From Strongyloides papillosus (Eukaryota; Nematoda; Chromadorea; Rhabditida; Strongyloididae): DNA of 64,000 bases. Shown here one piece after another: positions 11,695 to 24,299 of this stretch. The stretch lies in the NCBI GenBank assembly GCA_005656395.1, contig SRSI01000023.1, positions 558,001 through 622,000 on the forward strand, in the 5' to 3' direction. Below the pieces are notes generated by a model, which had not been told where the DNA came from, searched no databases, and saw only the letters and a program-made list of their open reading frames with translations. A program made the position numbers and the translations under genes. Position 1 is the stretch's first letter. Every line of letters begins with the position of its first letter.

Positions 11695-13257
11695 AAATTT
11701 TACAAACACAATTTTTATACAATAATTAAAGTATTAGAAAACAATAGCAATAATTATTAAAACGAATTATTATTTAGATAAAATAAATATAATTATAGGA
11801 AATAATATATCTTTTTTTAATTGCGCAAAGATAGTGATTTATTTATAAAAAGATGGTGTGGGAGTAATTATGATAATGATAATTTTTAGGATAAAATAAA
11901 TTTCTGTTAAAAGTAGAGATGTACATATGTTCATTGATAAGAGTGAATGGACATTTGTAATAGCATTTTATAGGAATTTTTTAAGATTGTTATAAGTGCA
12001 TTCATTTTAATGTCCATCATTTGGGGATTGGAATTAGATAAATAAACATAATTTAATTTGTTGGTACATTATTTTAATATAATCTATTTGTTTTATATGG
12101 AGGGAATTATATGGTTCTTGAGATAATCAAGATATTTGACTTTGAGGATAACTTTTATGTTTGAAAAAATAAATGGTATTAGAGTTGGTGTGAATTTTAT
12201 AAAAATCATTTAAATTTTATATGTATATATTTCTATTATTTTTCATGCCTATTTAAAAATGAGTATTATTGAGGATGACAAATGTATATTGTTGATGATA
12301 AAAAATGTTACATTCCTTCTCATAGGAATTCCCTTTTAACTAATTTGAAGATTTTATTAAATTTGCCATAAAATTCTATTCATTTAATTAACTTATTGAA
12401 GTTTTCTTCACTTCATCCAATCATCTACCACAATCAATGGTTAATTTCGTACTTTGAAAAAATTAACGAGTATATTAATAAAAAATATATTGTGTATAAT
12501 AGTAAAAATTGCATTGATAATAAAAATAATATTTCATCTCTTCGTATTTATTGTGATTTTTATTTGTCACAAAATTTATTTCAAATAAATGTGTTGTTCA
12601 AATAATATCTATATGCAAAAAATTATAAAAAATATGTGAATGTATATTAAGAATGGTGTTTGAAATTTTTTTGAAAATGATAATGCATATTTTGGGTTAA
12701 AAACAATTTTTTTATTGAGAAAAATTGCTAAATTGAATTGATATTTTGAATGTTACAATGTAAGAAAAATAGATTATATTCAAAATATTTTTTTTGTTTA
12801 ATATGTTTATGTAATGTGATTCTTGATATTTTTTTTATTTATGATAATAATTTTATTAGATAAATTTTGAATGTTTTGTCAATGGTTTGTTAGGAGGAAA
12901 TTTTCAAGATTTGAAAATTATTTTTATCAAATAGATGCTCATTTCTTAGAAGTAAATTATATAAAATAGTGTGGGATTAAACAACTTTTTTGAATATTAT
13001 CAATTCAAAAGAAAAATAAAAAATACCATCGTTGAGTAATCACAATTATGTTAATTGCATAAAAAATAATACTATTAATGCAGAAATGTCATGTCTTCCA
13101 AGGAAATGAGTAATTCTCTACCGAAAAAAATTTTATATTTATATGATAGAAAAATTGTAAATTAAAAAGATAAAGCATAATAATTGTTACCAAAAAAATT
13201 TTAAATCTAAATTACATACAAATTTATCGACTTATAAATAGTTACCTACCGACAACT
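11695..13257. other. Intergenic spacer between convergent genes
   Basis: AT-rich 1.56 kb between the membrane-protein gene (+) and the ground-like gene (-). A 69-codon frame at 12396-12605 has the Asn/Ile/Tyr/Lys bias of random AT sequence and is not taken as a gene. Confidence 0.5.
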
Positions 13258-14724
13258 TCAAATCTTCTTAGCTGTAGGTTGAATGTAGGCAAAACACGAA
13301 ATCGAAACAGTCTGAATCTCACAATAAATAGACGACGAAACAACAGTATATGAGAATGGTATCTTCGAACAGATAACATCCAAATTCTCATTAAACTCCT
13401 TCTTCCATGAACTAAAAATAAGTTGTTTTGATATAACAGGACTCGCCAGCATACACCTCTTCATTATCTTCAGTAAATTACTATCATTACATCTTTCATA
13501 TGTACTTTCAAGAGGTATTTTTATCAAATCATCATTTAGCATATTTGTTGTAATGGGATCATCTTTTTTATATTGTTTTGATGCTTTAGCCTTGTATCTC
13601 CTGTCAATACTATTTTCATTCTCGTAATCAAGAGTATTTTGAACACCAAAAGATTTAAAATTTGAGTCGTGAGTTGTTATTGATGATGGTGCCACTTCAA
13701 CTTGATCGACGTTGTCATCAAATGGTATTACTTCATCATAAATACTGTTTGTTAAAGAATCATTTGGTGAATCCATAAAATAATTTAATCCAGGTATTTT
13801 TATATTATCGTCTTCCTTCTTCTCTCCACTATCATGTTTCTCTTTTTTATCCACTGTCTTATTGTAATTTTCTTTCTGTTTCTCAATAGGTCTGTAAGTT
13901 TGAGATATTTTTGGTGATAAATTCATTGAACTATTATTATCAAACACATCATTAGTTAATATATTATCTTTTTTAACATATGTATCGCTTTTATTTACCT
14001 TATCCGTTATTTGTTTTTTGAGATTTATTTTTAAAATTTGAGGGGCAGTTGTTGTTGATGGGGTCGCAAAGTGGAGGGGGAAATTATAGTCTGGGCTGTA
14101 GATAGGTTTAGTGGAACGTATATAATGTGGTGTTGTTGTAGATGGTTGGATGGATGATGCAAGAATGTTTTCACTTTTTAAAGTATAACTAGGAGTTTCT
14201 TGTGGAATAACTGTTTTCGGTATATCCTTAGATACTGAAGGTGATGTAGGGTAGACAATAGGTTTCATAATAGGTAAATCTCCATTTACAGGTTTTGAAG
14301 CCATATTATATTGTGGATTCTCTTCTATTACTTCATTGTTAGTTTGAAAGTTTGAATATGGGTAACTTGTTGTTCCATAAGAAGTATAGGGTTGAGTATT
14401 TACCTGAGATGATGGATTATAAGAAGATTGGTAGTTATTTTGATAATTATTTTGATAACCATTCTGATAACTATTTTGATAACTATTCTGATAATTATTC
14501 CTATTATAATACGTCTGAGTTACCTGATATCCTTGAGTACAACCATTCCCACAACTCATCTGCACTTGTTGATGACAAAAAATATTAGTCATTTGAAACG
14601 CATTTGGAGAATAAGAATTTTGGCAACAACAATTATTATTGTCGCCTTGAAATAAGTTAAACAAAAACGAAAATCCTGGGTTAGAAGTATAATAATTAAT
14701 GAGTAAAATTAAAAATAGGAGCAT
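13258..14724 (-). CDS. Secreted ground-like domain protein (GRL family)
   Basis: Intronless frame of 488 aa from a true ATG. Residues 1-17 are a signal peptide (MLLFLILLINYYT...). A cysteine-rich N-terminal part (NNNCCCQN, then SCGNGC) is followed by a low-complexity block of (Y/S)-Q-N-x-Y repeats at about residues 70-110 (YQNSYQNSYQNGYQNNYQ) and a long Ser/Thr/Pro/Asn-rich linker. The last 85 residues are a ground-like domain: ERCNDSNLLKIMKRCM, then LDVICSKIPFSY, then YCEI and SCFAYI, with Cys spacing and the aromatic after the VICS motif as in the nematode-specific family. Relatives are secreted, hedgehog-related extracellular or cuticle-associated proteins; the exact role is unknown. Confidence 0.85.
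   Translation of the reverse strand: MLLFLILLINYYTSNPGFSFLFNLFQGDNNNCCCQNSYSPNAFQMTNIFCHQQVQMSCGNGCTQGYQVTQTYYNRNNYQNSYQNSYQNGYQNNYQNNYQSSYNPSSQVNTQPYTSYGTTSYPYSNFQTNNEVIEENPQYNMASKPVNGDLPIMKPIVYPTSPSVSKDIPKTVIPQETPSYTLKSENILASSIQPSTTTPHYIRSTKPIYSPDYNFPLHFATPSTTTAPQILKINLKKQITDKVNKSDTYVKKDNILTNDVFDNNSSMNLSPKISQTYRPIEKQKENYNKTVDKKEKHDSGEKKEDDNIKIPGLNYFMDSPNDSLTNSIYDEVIPFDDNVDQVEVAPSSITTHDSNFKSFGVQNTLDYENENSIDRRYKAKASKQYKKDDPITTNMLNDDLIKIPLESTYERCNDSNLLKIMKRCMLASPVISKQLIFSSWKKEFNENLDVICSKIPFSYTVVSSSIYCEIQTVSISCFAYIQPTAKKI
14428..14520. repeat. Short tandem coding repeat (TATCAAAATA-type, 15 nt period)
   Basis: Tandem repetition of the 12-15 nt units encoding YQN(S/N/G) in the ground-like gene. 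It is imperfect, with clear unit-to-unit variation, and sits in frame, so length change by whole units would keep the protein readable. Confidence 0.6.
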
Positions 14725-17064
14725 GATAAAAACTAATAAATAGAAATAATATTTAAATGATAAAATTGGAGGAAAATTATTCCTTTATTACATAAACTGT
14801 CTTATTATTAGTTATATGGTTAATTGTTATATAAAAAAATCTTAACAATATTTGACTCCTCAATTTAGGTCGATGCTGGTTTCTCTTAATAATAACTGTC
14901 TGTTTGGATTTATAACGTATTAAGTTATTTAGATTAAGGGTTCTTTGGAAGTTTCAAATTAATGAATTTTGCGGATTCTTTTATTGGGAGTGAAAGAGAA
15001 AGTGTTGAAGGAGAGTCTGGAGGTTATTAATTATATAACAAATGGAAATCCCGTGTAATTCTGTGTTCGTTTATTGAGTATTTAAAATATCTTATTGACC
15101 TCATGTATAACGTTTTGTTAATGTTAAAATTGGAAGTGAAATTAATTAGAATAAAGTAATATCATAAAATGGTGTAATTCTTAATTTAAGAATGATGAAA
15201 TATATTGGAAAAAGTTTTTGATAATTATTTCCACATTATTTTAAATTTCAGATATTCATATAAAATAATTTCTCATAAAATCCTTACAATAAATATATTA
15301 ATTTACTTATTTTCATGGTCAAAACACTATGATAAAACTTTCAAAATGTATAATTTTTCCACAACGAATTTATCATCAACTACAATATCTGTCCTACATT
15401 AAAGCAAAACTTTTAACTTAATCCAGTTTTCAATGCCATAAAAAAATGTACATTATATTTAATCGAAGCATTAAAATGATTAATTTCAGTAATTATATAA
15501 TAATTAGTGGAATAATTTAAAAAATTCATTGTTAAATGTTAAAAAAAATTATGCAAATAAGCTCTTATTAAAACATTCATATTTAAACAATCAATTAATC
15601 ATACCGATTATATAAATTGCGGGAATTGTATTTTTTCAAACCAATGAAACAATTTTGGGATGATTTTGTTCTTCTTACCCCAATGAAATTTTGTGTTTGA
15701 AAAGATTATTTTTATTTTTCTATGAATGTTTTAGTGTGAAAAATTGTATGATTTGTATTGATAGTGAATATAAAAGTTTAAAGATACTGTTTTTAAGGAT
15801 TTAAAAGGTTGAAAAATAATATAATGTACTATTTATTTTCTCTAAATAAGTGTATAATCTCCAACATTCAACATCTACATTGTGTAATCTCTAAAAGTCA
15901 CCTCACACCAAAAGATACATAAAAATTAGAAATACTTAAATAATATCCATCAAAAAAATTGTTAAAACAACATGTCTCAAAAACAATTTTTTCCACGACC
16001 TCTATTTACACATTCCTGGATATTTATAAACTTTAATGAGAACATAAACAAGTAACTAAAACTTTCACATAATTATCATAATAACTGTTAAAGTATTCTC
16101 AATAAAAAATATTAAAGAGTCTCTCATGGGGGAACAGACTGTAAACAGTATTATCTTATTTTTATTGTACATCAAGTGTCATTCTCAAAAGTACATATAA
16201 TAATTCTATATCTTTTCAATTATTTCTTAGTATAAATAGTAAATACCATTAATTAACAGAAAGGTTTTTATATAAAAAAAAGAGAAGAGTTGAGTAACTT
16301 TGAAATACTTAAAAAACGTTTTTGTATGTTAAATTAGATCACTTGTTTTTAGGAGAATCAAAAAATAGATAGTAAGATGGGATTTTGAATTGGAAAAATT
16401 TATTTTAAGAATGGAGAGCATTTTAAAGCGTTTTTTTCAGAGTATCTTTGAGATATTTTGAAATATTAACAAATAGTGAATTGAAAATAATGTCAGTAAA
16501 TAGAGTAAATCACTTTACTATTTTCTCAATAATTTTAAAATTGGAGGTTTACCGGATGAAAAAATTGTGTCAGAAAAGGTTATTTCTCAATAAAATTGTA
16601 ATGTTTATTTTCTTTAATTCAAAATTGGCGGGTGTTTTTTTTTGCTATATTCAATATTTTAACATAAAACATTTCAAAACATTTTTTATATGCAAAAAAG
16701 TAAATTTGTAAAGTGATATTATATTACGAAACTATTGTTTAGTTTAACAAATGGATTGTATCACCACCACCAGGACAAAAGACATCCACCACCATTTCAA
16801 AATACCAACACAAAATGACATGCAAAATATTTTTTTACCACAATTTTCTTGAAGCAGATTTGCTTTGATATAACATAAGAACTGTTATTCAATCAAAGTT
16901 CACACCAATGCAATCGCTTGGAATGATATTTTCACACATCAAAAGAGGTAACAAAACATAAAAATCCAAATAGGTTAACAGAAGACCAAAAATTATCTAT
17001 CAAAGTACGTAGGAATTAACGAGTGTCTCTTACTCTTGACATTTCCTTGTTTTTTTTATCATTC
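14725..17064. other. Intergenic spacer between ground-like and coiled-coil genes
   Basis: About 2.3 kb between the divergent ground-like (-) and coiled-coil (+) genes. Frames at 15205-15402 and 16448-16711 have only AT-driven composition. A short ATG frame of 33 codons at 16751-16852 with a CACCACC-rich stretch could lie in a 5' leader, but I cannot support it as a gene. Confidence 0.45.
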
Positions 17065-17076
17065 CTAATTTTTAGA
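17065..17076 (+). other. Probable spliced-leader acceptor site
   Basis: CTAATTTTTAG then one A then the ATG at 17077. It has the same geometry as the site before the PRXL2 gene and supports the chosen start over the longer open frame. Confidence 0.45.
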
Positions 17077-17961
17077 ATGACCAAGGAGGCATCTGACGGT
17101 ATATTTAAAAAGGAGATACATTGGTGTAATAAGCTTAATCGTTCTATTATCAATTGCAAAGTTATTGTTGGTAATATCTTATATGAAATTGTAACCATGA
17201 GAGGTAAGATAAAAATAATAATTTCGTTTTTTACTTTATTTTTATTAGATAACATCGATAAATGTTTGGAGTCTTTTACTAAACTCACGGAGATATTGAA
17301 GAAGATGGAATCTCTAAATTCGGAGCGTTTAAAAGTTATGGAAAGTTTTATGGAGGCCTGTAGTAGTGGAGATTCAGAAAATGTTGGTACTGATCCAAAT
17401 CCACCACCAAAAGGCACTGAAGTAAAAATTGAGGGTTATCGAGATATTGAGAAACAATTAACTCCAGTCTCATCTAAATTATCTTCATTATCATTTAGTG
17501 AATCAGCTGTTGGATCAAGTAAAATGCCGTTGACTATTGTTGATGAAACTTCAGAGAAAAGTATTTCTCCTGATTATAATCTTGATGACAGTAAAAGTGA
17601 ATGGTCGGAGGATATTTACCACCAGTGTGGAGATGTTAAGCTTTACATACATCACAAAGGTTCTAATAAAATTCGTCTCGGAAAGGTTACTTACACATTT
17701 AAGGAGTACCAAGAAAAAAAATTGCTTCAAGTTAAATGCAGTCAATTAAAAGACATACGAGACATATTTTTTGATTGTGTAACTGATTCTGAAAACTTCC
17801 ACTTGTATTACCGAAATGATTATGCAATTATCAAAATTAAACCAAGTGCGGTTACCGGTTGCAGTCCTGTAATTAAATCGTATGTCTTAAAATTTGATAG
17901 TAAAGCCGAGGGTTCAAGTGTTTACCACCACATTCTCAGAAAGCCATTTTCAATGCATTAA
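17077..17961 (+). CDS. Coiled-coil protein with C-terminal globular domain, unknown
   Basis: Start placed at 17077 directly after an acceptor; the frame is open further upstream, but that part reads as leader. A 45-nt intron at 17204-17248 (GTAAG...TTATTAG) has no stop, so the frame appears continuous; removing it gives 279 aa with REIVTMR joined to DNIDKC. Residues about 1-85 are helical with a heptad-like run (CLESFTKLTEILKKMESLNS), followed by a Ser-rich, Pro-containing linker and a C-terminal domain of about 110 residues (DIYHQCGDVKLYIHH... to ILRKPFSMH) that alternates hydrophobic and polar residues like a beta-rich fold. The architecture recalls small subunits of trafficking or nuclear complexes, but I do not recognise the family. 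Confidence 0.65.
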   Translation: MTKEASDGIFKKEIHWCNKLNRSIINCKVIVGNILYEIVTMRGKIKIIISFFTLFLLDNIDKCLESFTKLTEILKKMESLNSERLKVMESFMEACSSGDSENVGTDPNPPPKGTEVKIEGYRDIEKQLTPVSSKLSSLSFSESAVGSSKMPLTIVDETSEKSISPDYNLDDSKSEWSEDIYHQCGDVKLYIHHKGSNKIRLGKVTYTFKEYQEKKLLQVKCSQLKDIRDIFFDCVTDSENFHLYYRNDYAIIKIKPSAVTGCSPVIKSYVLKFDSKAEGSSVYHHILRKPFSMH

Positions 17962-18787
17962 ATTTTTTTTATATCTCATTTTATTTATGTTTATTCTAAA
18001 TTTGTAGTAATTTTAAACATTGTCATTTAATATGTAAACTTTTTTTAAATTTGCATCCTATCACTTATGAAAAAATTTAATTGATTTTGATGAAATATTT
18101 TTATAAGTATGTTTATTTTTAAATAAAGTTAATAACAATTTGGTGCAAATATTTGTTAGTTGCATTTGTATTTTTTTACGTAATATATAATCAATCTCCA
18201 GTGATAAAACATTGGTGTTTAATTCCTGATATTGGGTGAATTCGGTCTAGATGTAATTTCTAAATTTAAATGATGGGGAATTTTAAATTAATTGGTGCGG
18301 ATTTTTTTTTCAAACTTTAAAGGGCGTTAATTAGTCATTAATCATAACTTTTTTAATGATTTTTCAAATTACAAGTGGAATTTGACCCCTTACCATGATT
18401 ATAAATTCAGGATCAAAGATAACTTTTTATTTACATAATCAATATTGCACTGAAAAATTTTAGACAAAAAAAACTTCCATACACAAATATATTTAATCAA
18501 ATTAAGTGATTTCTAAACATTGTAGTAATTTTATTATATAAATTTTAATAATTTTTAGATATAAAACTAGTTATAATAAATTACAAGTAATTATAAATTT
18601 CTTAATTGTTTATAAATGTCAGTGATATTATTATACGTCAGCTATATATTTACATAAATTATCTGTTTTTTAATGGCTGATAACTAAACATAATTAAGGT
18701 TTTTAACAAGCACTGTAACAATCGTTGACAGGTAGTAATAATATGTTTGCTATGGTTTCGTTTTTTAGTTGTGGTCTTAGGTGTTTT
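17962..18787. other. Intergenic spacer between convergent genes
   Basis: 826 bp between the 3' ends of the coiled-coil gene (+) and the Kunitz gene (-). AT-rich; no feature recognised. Confidence 0.5.
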
Positions 18788-21700
18788 TCAGATCTTTTCC
18801 ATGGTTTTTTTTTCCAGCATGAAGAACCAGGTGTATAGGTGAGTACCACGGAGCCAGGGACGGAGGAGTGTACAATGCTCATTACGGGATGTGTGTTTCA
18901 ATACTTGCATTTCACAACTACCATTTTCTTCAACTAAACAAAGGTAAGCATTGAGTTTTGAGAAATCACCAGTTATGTTGTAGCGGAAACCTAAACAATG
19001 TCCATAATCAGCCGATTGGGGGTTGCTTTTGAGGTATGACATATTCGAGGCAGTTAATGTTATATGTCTAACCATTTTTTGTTTCTCCTCTGGTTTCTTT
19101 CCTTTGTCTAAAAAATAATTCTTATCATTATCATGATTTTATTATACTTACATTTACTTGATGATGTTTCATTTCCTGAACCTTCTTTGGTAATCCCTAT
19201 TGGTGATTTACTTTTAGTTTTCTTTACACATACTTCTTCACATTCCTCAAGAGTCTTGAAATTATTATTACTATTACCACAACCTGTATAGTGGAACCCT
19301 TTACATACTCCACTCTTTGCGTGATAATAATACCTATTAGACATTGGAGAACACCATTTTCCTCTATCAAGTTTCTCAGAACACACATCTAAATAAATTC
19401 ATTTAATCGTTTGAAACATAATGACTACCATCCTTTATAGAGATCATTTATTTAAAAAAAATGTCACAATAAAAAGTGCCATACAAAAAAGAAGCTCACA
19501 AAAATTAAAAATTAAGGAAAAAATACAATAAAATGCTTGACGTGTCAAATTTAAAAGTAATATTAAAACAATAAGCATTGAAAAGACTGAAATTTAATGG
19601 CATATTTTAGTCCCATTTTTTGTATATTTAACATGGAGCTTGGATAATCTCCTACCTTCACCAGGAACTTCACAGGTTATCTGACACAACTCGAATGTCG
19701 AGAATCTGTTGGTGTTGCCCTCGCAACCACCGTATAGGAATTGATCACAGGTACCGGATGTCATGTTATAGTACCACATGTAACGTAATTGATTGCATGA
19801 ACCCCAATCGGGATAGAAAGCACATTTTTTGTCGTTTGGTGCAATGAGACCACCACAGGTGTTTTCACATTGGTATTGGGTACCGAAGTTGTTTTCATTG
19901 CCACCGCAGTTTGAGTATTTGAATGGTTGACATTTTTTTGCACTTGGGACATATCCCCATCTATCTGAAAGCATCTCCTCACTATGGAGACAATTACCTC
20001 TTTCGAGGGGTAGGAAGCATGCACTAACAGGTTTTGGTCTTGAAACCTCAAGACTTCTCCTTCTCGTCCAACTACATGTCATTTCACAGGCGGAATGAGT
20101 CAAGAAATGATTTGGATTACTTCCACACCCAAAATACCAGAATCTCTTACATGTCTCCTCATCTGGATTATAATAATACCTATATCCAGCATTACGTATA
20201 CATTCTGTCTCATGTCGACCATGTCCAACTGATAGTGGATAGAAACAATTCATCTCCTCCACAGTTAAATGATTAAACCTTGAACAACTACTTTCACACT
20301 GTTGTAAAGTTAGAAATCTATTGCTATTCCCTTCACAACCGGAAAATGCAAATGGTTCACATCTGTGTGTGTATTTGTTGTAATAAAAAGCTGGAAAAGA
20401 ATCTCTGCAACTGCCGACAGCCATCTCTTCCAGGCAACGGAATGATTCGTATGATGATTCTATGTGGAAGATAATTTTATTTTCTATTTGATTAAGTGCA
20501 TTAGATGATGGTTCTGAACATTGCCATTTACAACTGTTTTCATCGTTAAAGAAGTTTTTACTATCCGAGATACAACCATCATGCCAGAAATCTTGGCAAT
20601 CTCCAGTAATATGATCAAAGTACCATTTCTTTGTCCATGGTGTTAGTCCACAACTCTCCATATAACGTTTATCAAATTTATCAACACAACTAGTAGGAAT
20701 ATGACTTTCACGTCTCCTCTCACACAACCACTGACAATTAGAAAGACTCGAAAATATATTCTTTGATTCCCCTTTACACTGTCCATACCAAAACATCTTA
20801 CATGTCCTAGTATTTTTATCAAAATAATAATACTGCGAAAAGAGTCCCTCCTTACTACAACTATTCTCATAATTAGTATCAAAATCTTCCTCACATATCT
20901 CAGTCAACTCCTTCGAGGGTGTCTCACAACTATCCTTACACTCCCTAGCATCACCAAAAATATTTTTTGAAGGTGACCTACACCCACCAAAATAGAACAT
21001 CTCACACTTTTTGTTTCATCATTAAAATACCATCTCCGGTAATACCTTCCATGCATACAATCAGAAAGGTAAGTAATATCAAACTTATCTAAACACGCAC
21101 GACCTTTTGGTGAGGGGTGAATTCCTTCACATTTCCATTTGCAGTCATCCTCTGTATCGAAGTTATTTTTAGATGTCAGGGACCGACAGCCATCATTCCA
21201 GAATGAGATGCATCTTTTTGAATTTTTATCAAAGAACCACCTTTTGTTCCATTGAACATTTTCGGATTGTCTTGAACAGGATTCGGTTAACCTTTCATCG
21301 AAGTCGTCTAGGCATTCTATTGTTATGGATATTGGGAGGTTGTTTTTTTCAGAGTACAGTTGACCTTTGTCGAGTCTTGATATTTTGGTTGTGTCGGCGG
21401 TCCTTGTTATAGTGGCTGCATTAATTAGTGTGTATGATTGATTTCCTATTTTGAAATCAACAATGTTTTTTTGGGTTGTAGTTGTTGGTGGAGGTGTAAT
21501 TTCTTCGATTTTGTTTTCATTTTCTGTTGTAGGAGATTCTGATATTGGTTTAATAATATTATCTTTTTCCCAATGATTAGGATTTTCACCTCTTGACACA
21601 GTGAAAGTAGCACTAATTTTACCATATTTCTTTCCATTAACCTTCTGATAATTAGGAATAAACGTGTCATAAGCATCATTCAATTCACACATCCTCTTAC

Positions 21701-23013
21701 AAGTTGACAGATGAGCAAAAATATTCCTTGAAGAGTATTTAAACTTCTCATACGAACATGATTCATCAAACCAGAATTGTTCGCATCTACCACTATTTTT
21801 ATCAAAATAAAATCTCTCTCTCCACTCCCCTCTACTGCACATATCTCTCCTTCTTTCATCAAACTCCTCCAAACACAAATCTAATATTGAAGCTTTTGTT
21901 ACAGTAAGATTGTCATCATCGCCATCTTTTTTAATTTGTTTAATGAAATGTTTTCACAAACTGAATGACAGCTTTGAATATCAATAAATACATTCTGTGC
22001 ATGTGAAATTTGACATCCACCATACCAAAATTGTGTGCAGACACCGAAATCCATATCATAATAATATCTTAATTCCCATTGCCCGTTGTCGTGACATTGT
22101 TTTTCTAGCGACTTATCAAACGGTTGATAACATACATCCTTAGCTTTTGTGCAGTTACCAGCGATACCCCCATATCCAGGGTTGCATTCACATTTATAAG
22201 ATCCTATTGTATTGACACAATAGGAGTTTGGAGGGCACTGAACATCAATCATATTGGAGATATCAGAACATTCATCAATATCTATTTAAATGGAGTCTAA
22301 TTAATTATGTGATATAATCTAAATTACCTCTACATTTGAATCCGTTACCTTGGTATCCTTCCTTACAATAACATTTATTATCCCTACACTCTCCGGCGAA
22401 GGTGTCACATTTTTTTGCAAATATCACTATCTAAATCGGTGTTTACTTTTTTACTGGTTAAGTTGGTTTTTTGTAGATTTTTTGGAAACTCAATTAATCT
22501 TCCAGTATGAGAGTTTCTTTTGTCATGGCCTTTGTTTGGGAGACAGTTCTTTTTGCATTCTCTCATTGAATTAAATCCTCTTTTATTAGTTAAGCAACCG
22601 AGTATGGTGTACTTTAAGCAGGCTCCTTTTTTGGGGGAATAAAAGAATTTTGTATACCTATCATTGCAGTTTCCTTTGTCTAATGGTATCTGAAATAAAG
22701 AAAAGAATAAGAATAATTGTTAAATAAAGTAAAAATTTGAATTCTATTATTTTTTACAGCATATATTATTCATTTACATGTAATAAATGCTAATTTACCA
22801 AACATATAAATAAAATATATAGTTAAAAATTTTAATATCACCCAATAAAAATTTAATAGTTACGTAAAGTAATTGTAAATTCTTTGATTAAAAACTTACA
22901 TAACACTGGCTAGGTATAGTATAATTATGATTTATATCCCTCTTCTTATAGCTTTCCACATAAATAGAAGTAAATAAAAAAAATAAATTTAGAACAAGAT
23001 AGAAAGCTTCCAT
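18788..23013 (-). CDS. Secreted multi-Kunitz/EGF protein (12 Kunitz, 2 EGF-like domains), three frame breaks
   Basis: Five exons: 22900-23013, 22328-22689, 19656-22281, 19152-19388 and 18788-19107. With three one-base corrections the product is about 1,219 aa. Order: signal peptide (MEAFYLVLNLFFLF), Kunitz 1, EGF-like 1 (ICKK-CDTFAGECRDNKCYC), calcium-binding EGF 2 (DIDECSD), Kunitz 2-3, a Thr/Pro linker, Kunitz 4-12, and a C-terminal domain with several Cys (GHCLGFRYNI, AYLCLVEE). Kunitz domains show the C-x-C spacing with FYY/WYF, FxYGGC and the final CxxxC. Kunitz 2-7 have a longer first loop (CLxxFDxxxxxxC) and lack the Gly before Cys2 of inhibitory domains, so they may be structural. Frame breaks lie in A tracts at 22410-22416, 21927-21932 and 21008-21012. 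The architecture resembles extracellular matrix or cuticle proteins (papilin/MLT-11 style); the exact orthologue is not known. Confidence 0.85.
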
Positions 23014-24299
23014 CACAGAATAATAAAAGAATGATTATAATTTCAATGTAATTTTATTATTTTATATTCTATAAATCACTTTCTGAATCATTTTGATAAA
23101 AAATGATATTTGTTACAAAAAGGGCAATTAAGAGAGAATAAAAAAATATAACACAATCGTATGGAGAAAGATGAACATTATATACAGTTATGTAACAAAA
23201 AAAATTTAAATGAAAACATTAAAATATAATGTTTAAAATGATCATTTTATTTTTCTCCTTCTATAAGCATGTATATTAAATAAGTGTAGTTTAGATGATG
23301 AGAAAGACCTTTATAAGGGAATAAATAGAGGTAATAAAGTAAATTACAAAAAATTAATTTATTATATATCAGTACCATTTATTTATTTATATATAAATTA
23401 TTTGATTTTTTTTATAAAGTTTATATAATATTATATATAAATTTTTTTCATAAAATAACTTTGCCGAATTTTTCAATCTCTTCCATTGTCTTTAACTTTT
23501 TCTAAAAGTTCTTTTAACATATTAATCAACACATTTATTAGAAGAAGTATACTCTTTAGGGATATAATTTTCGGAAAGTAAAAACGATTAGTAATAACAA
23601 TACAATATTTAAAAATATTGTTTCTTTTATGATAAACTTAGCTTAACAACTGTTCAGAGTATTATATAATATTTTATATGTATATATTGGAGTGAAGAGA
23701 AATATTTTAAAAAAAGTTAGTTAACTCGTATTTTGATTAAGTAAAATATGGGATAAAGAAATATGTAATTTATAGGAAGATAACATTTAGAAATATAATA
23801 GAAATGGATATATAAAAATTTAACTTAAAATTAGATAGTATGAAAATCCTTATGCTACTTTATTTTCTAAAAAAATTATAAATTCTTATTTAAAAGTACC
23901 ATACAAATACTTTTCAAAAACCATTTTCTGTATATCATTTTTCTGGTAGTCTTAATATTCAAATGCATAGCTGTAAACTATCATATATCTTCTCCTTTTC
24001 CCTTTTCATTTATCATCATTATCAACACTCAATAAATTCATGAGGGTGTATAAAATAAACTAAAATTTCATTTTTAATGATTTCACAAAATGATCACAAG
24101 TCATCTAAAATGAATTAAAACGATTTTACCCATTTTGTATGGTTCATTAATGAAAATAATAGATGACTGTGAGGGAAATGTTCATTGCATTATGTATTAG
24201 CTTTTATTACTACAAAGAAACTTAACAATGAATAACGAATTAAAGAATACAACAAATAAGAATGAAATGGTAAAAAAAAATTATTTTAAAAATTGACAG
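23014..24299. other. Intergenic, upstream of the Kunitz gene
   Basis: 1.29 kb of AT-rich DNA holding the promoter of the Kunitz gene and the 3' end of the small basic protein gene. No repeat, RNA or protein-like frame found. Confidence 0.5.

Noticed and set aside
12396..12605. 69-codon plus-strand frame
   Set aside because: Composition (Ile, Asn, Tyr, Lys, Phe) is that of random AT-rich DNA; no signal peptide, motif or splice context.
14352..14655. Plus-strand frames with NYFDNYSDN-like or ILITILIT-like repeats
   Set aside because: They are the reverse complement of the YQN repeat in the ground-like gene and not separate genes.
16448..16711. 87-codon plus-strand frame
   Set aside because: Same AT-driven composition, no recognisable domain, no upstream acceptor or promoter-like sequence.
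20034..20276. Plus-strand frames across the Kunitz gene
   Set aside because: Shadow frames of the Kunitz exons; they have no independent start context or domain.
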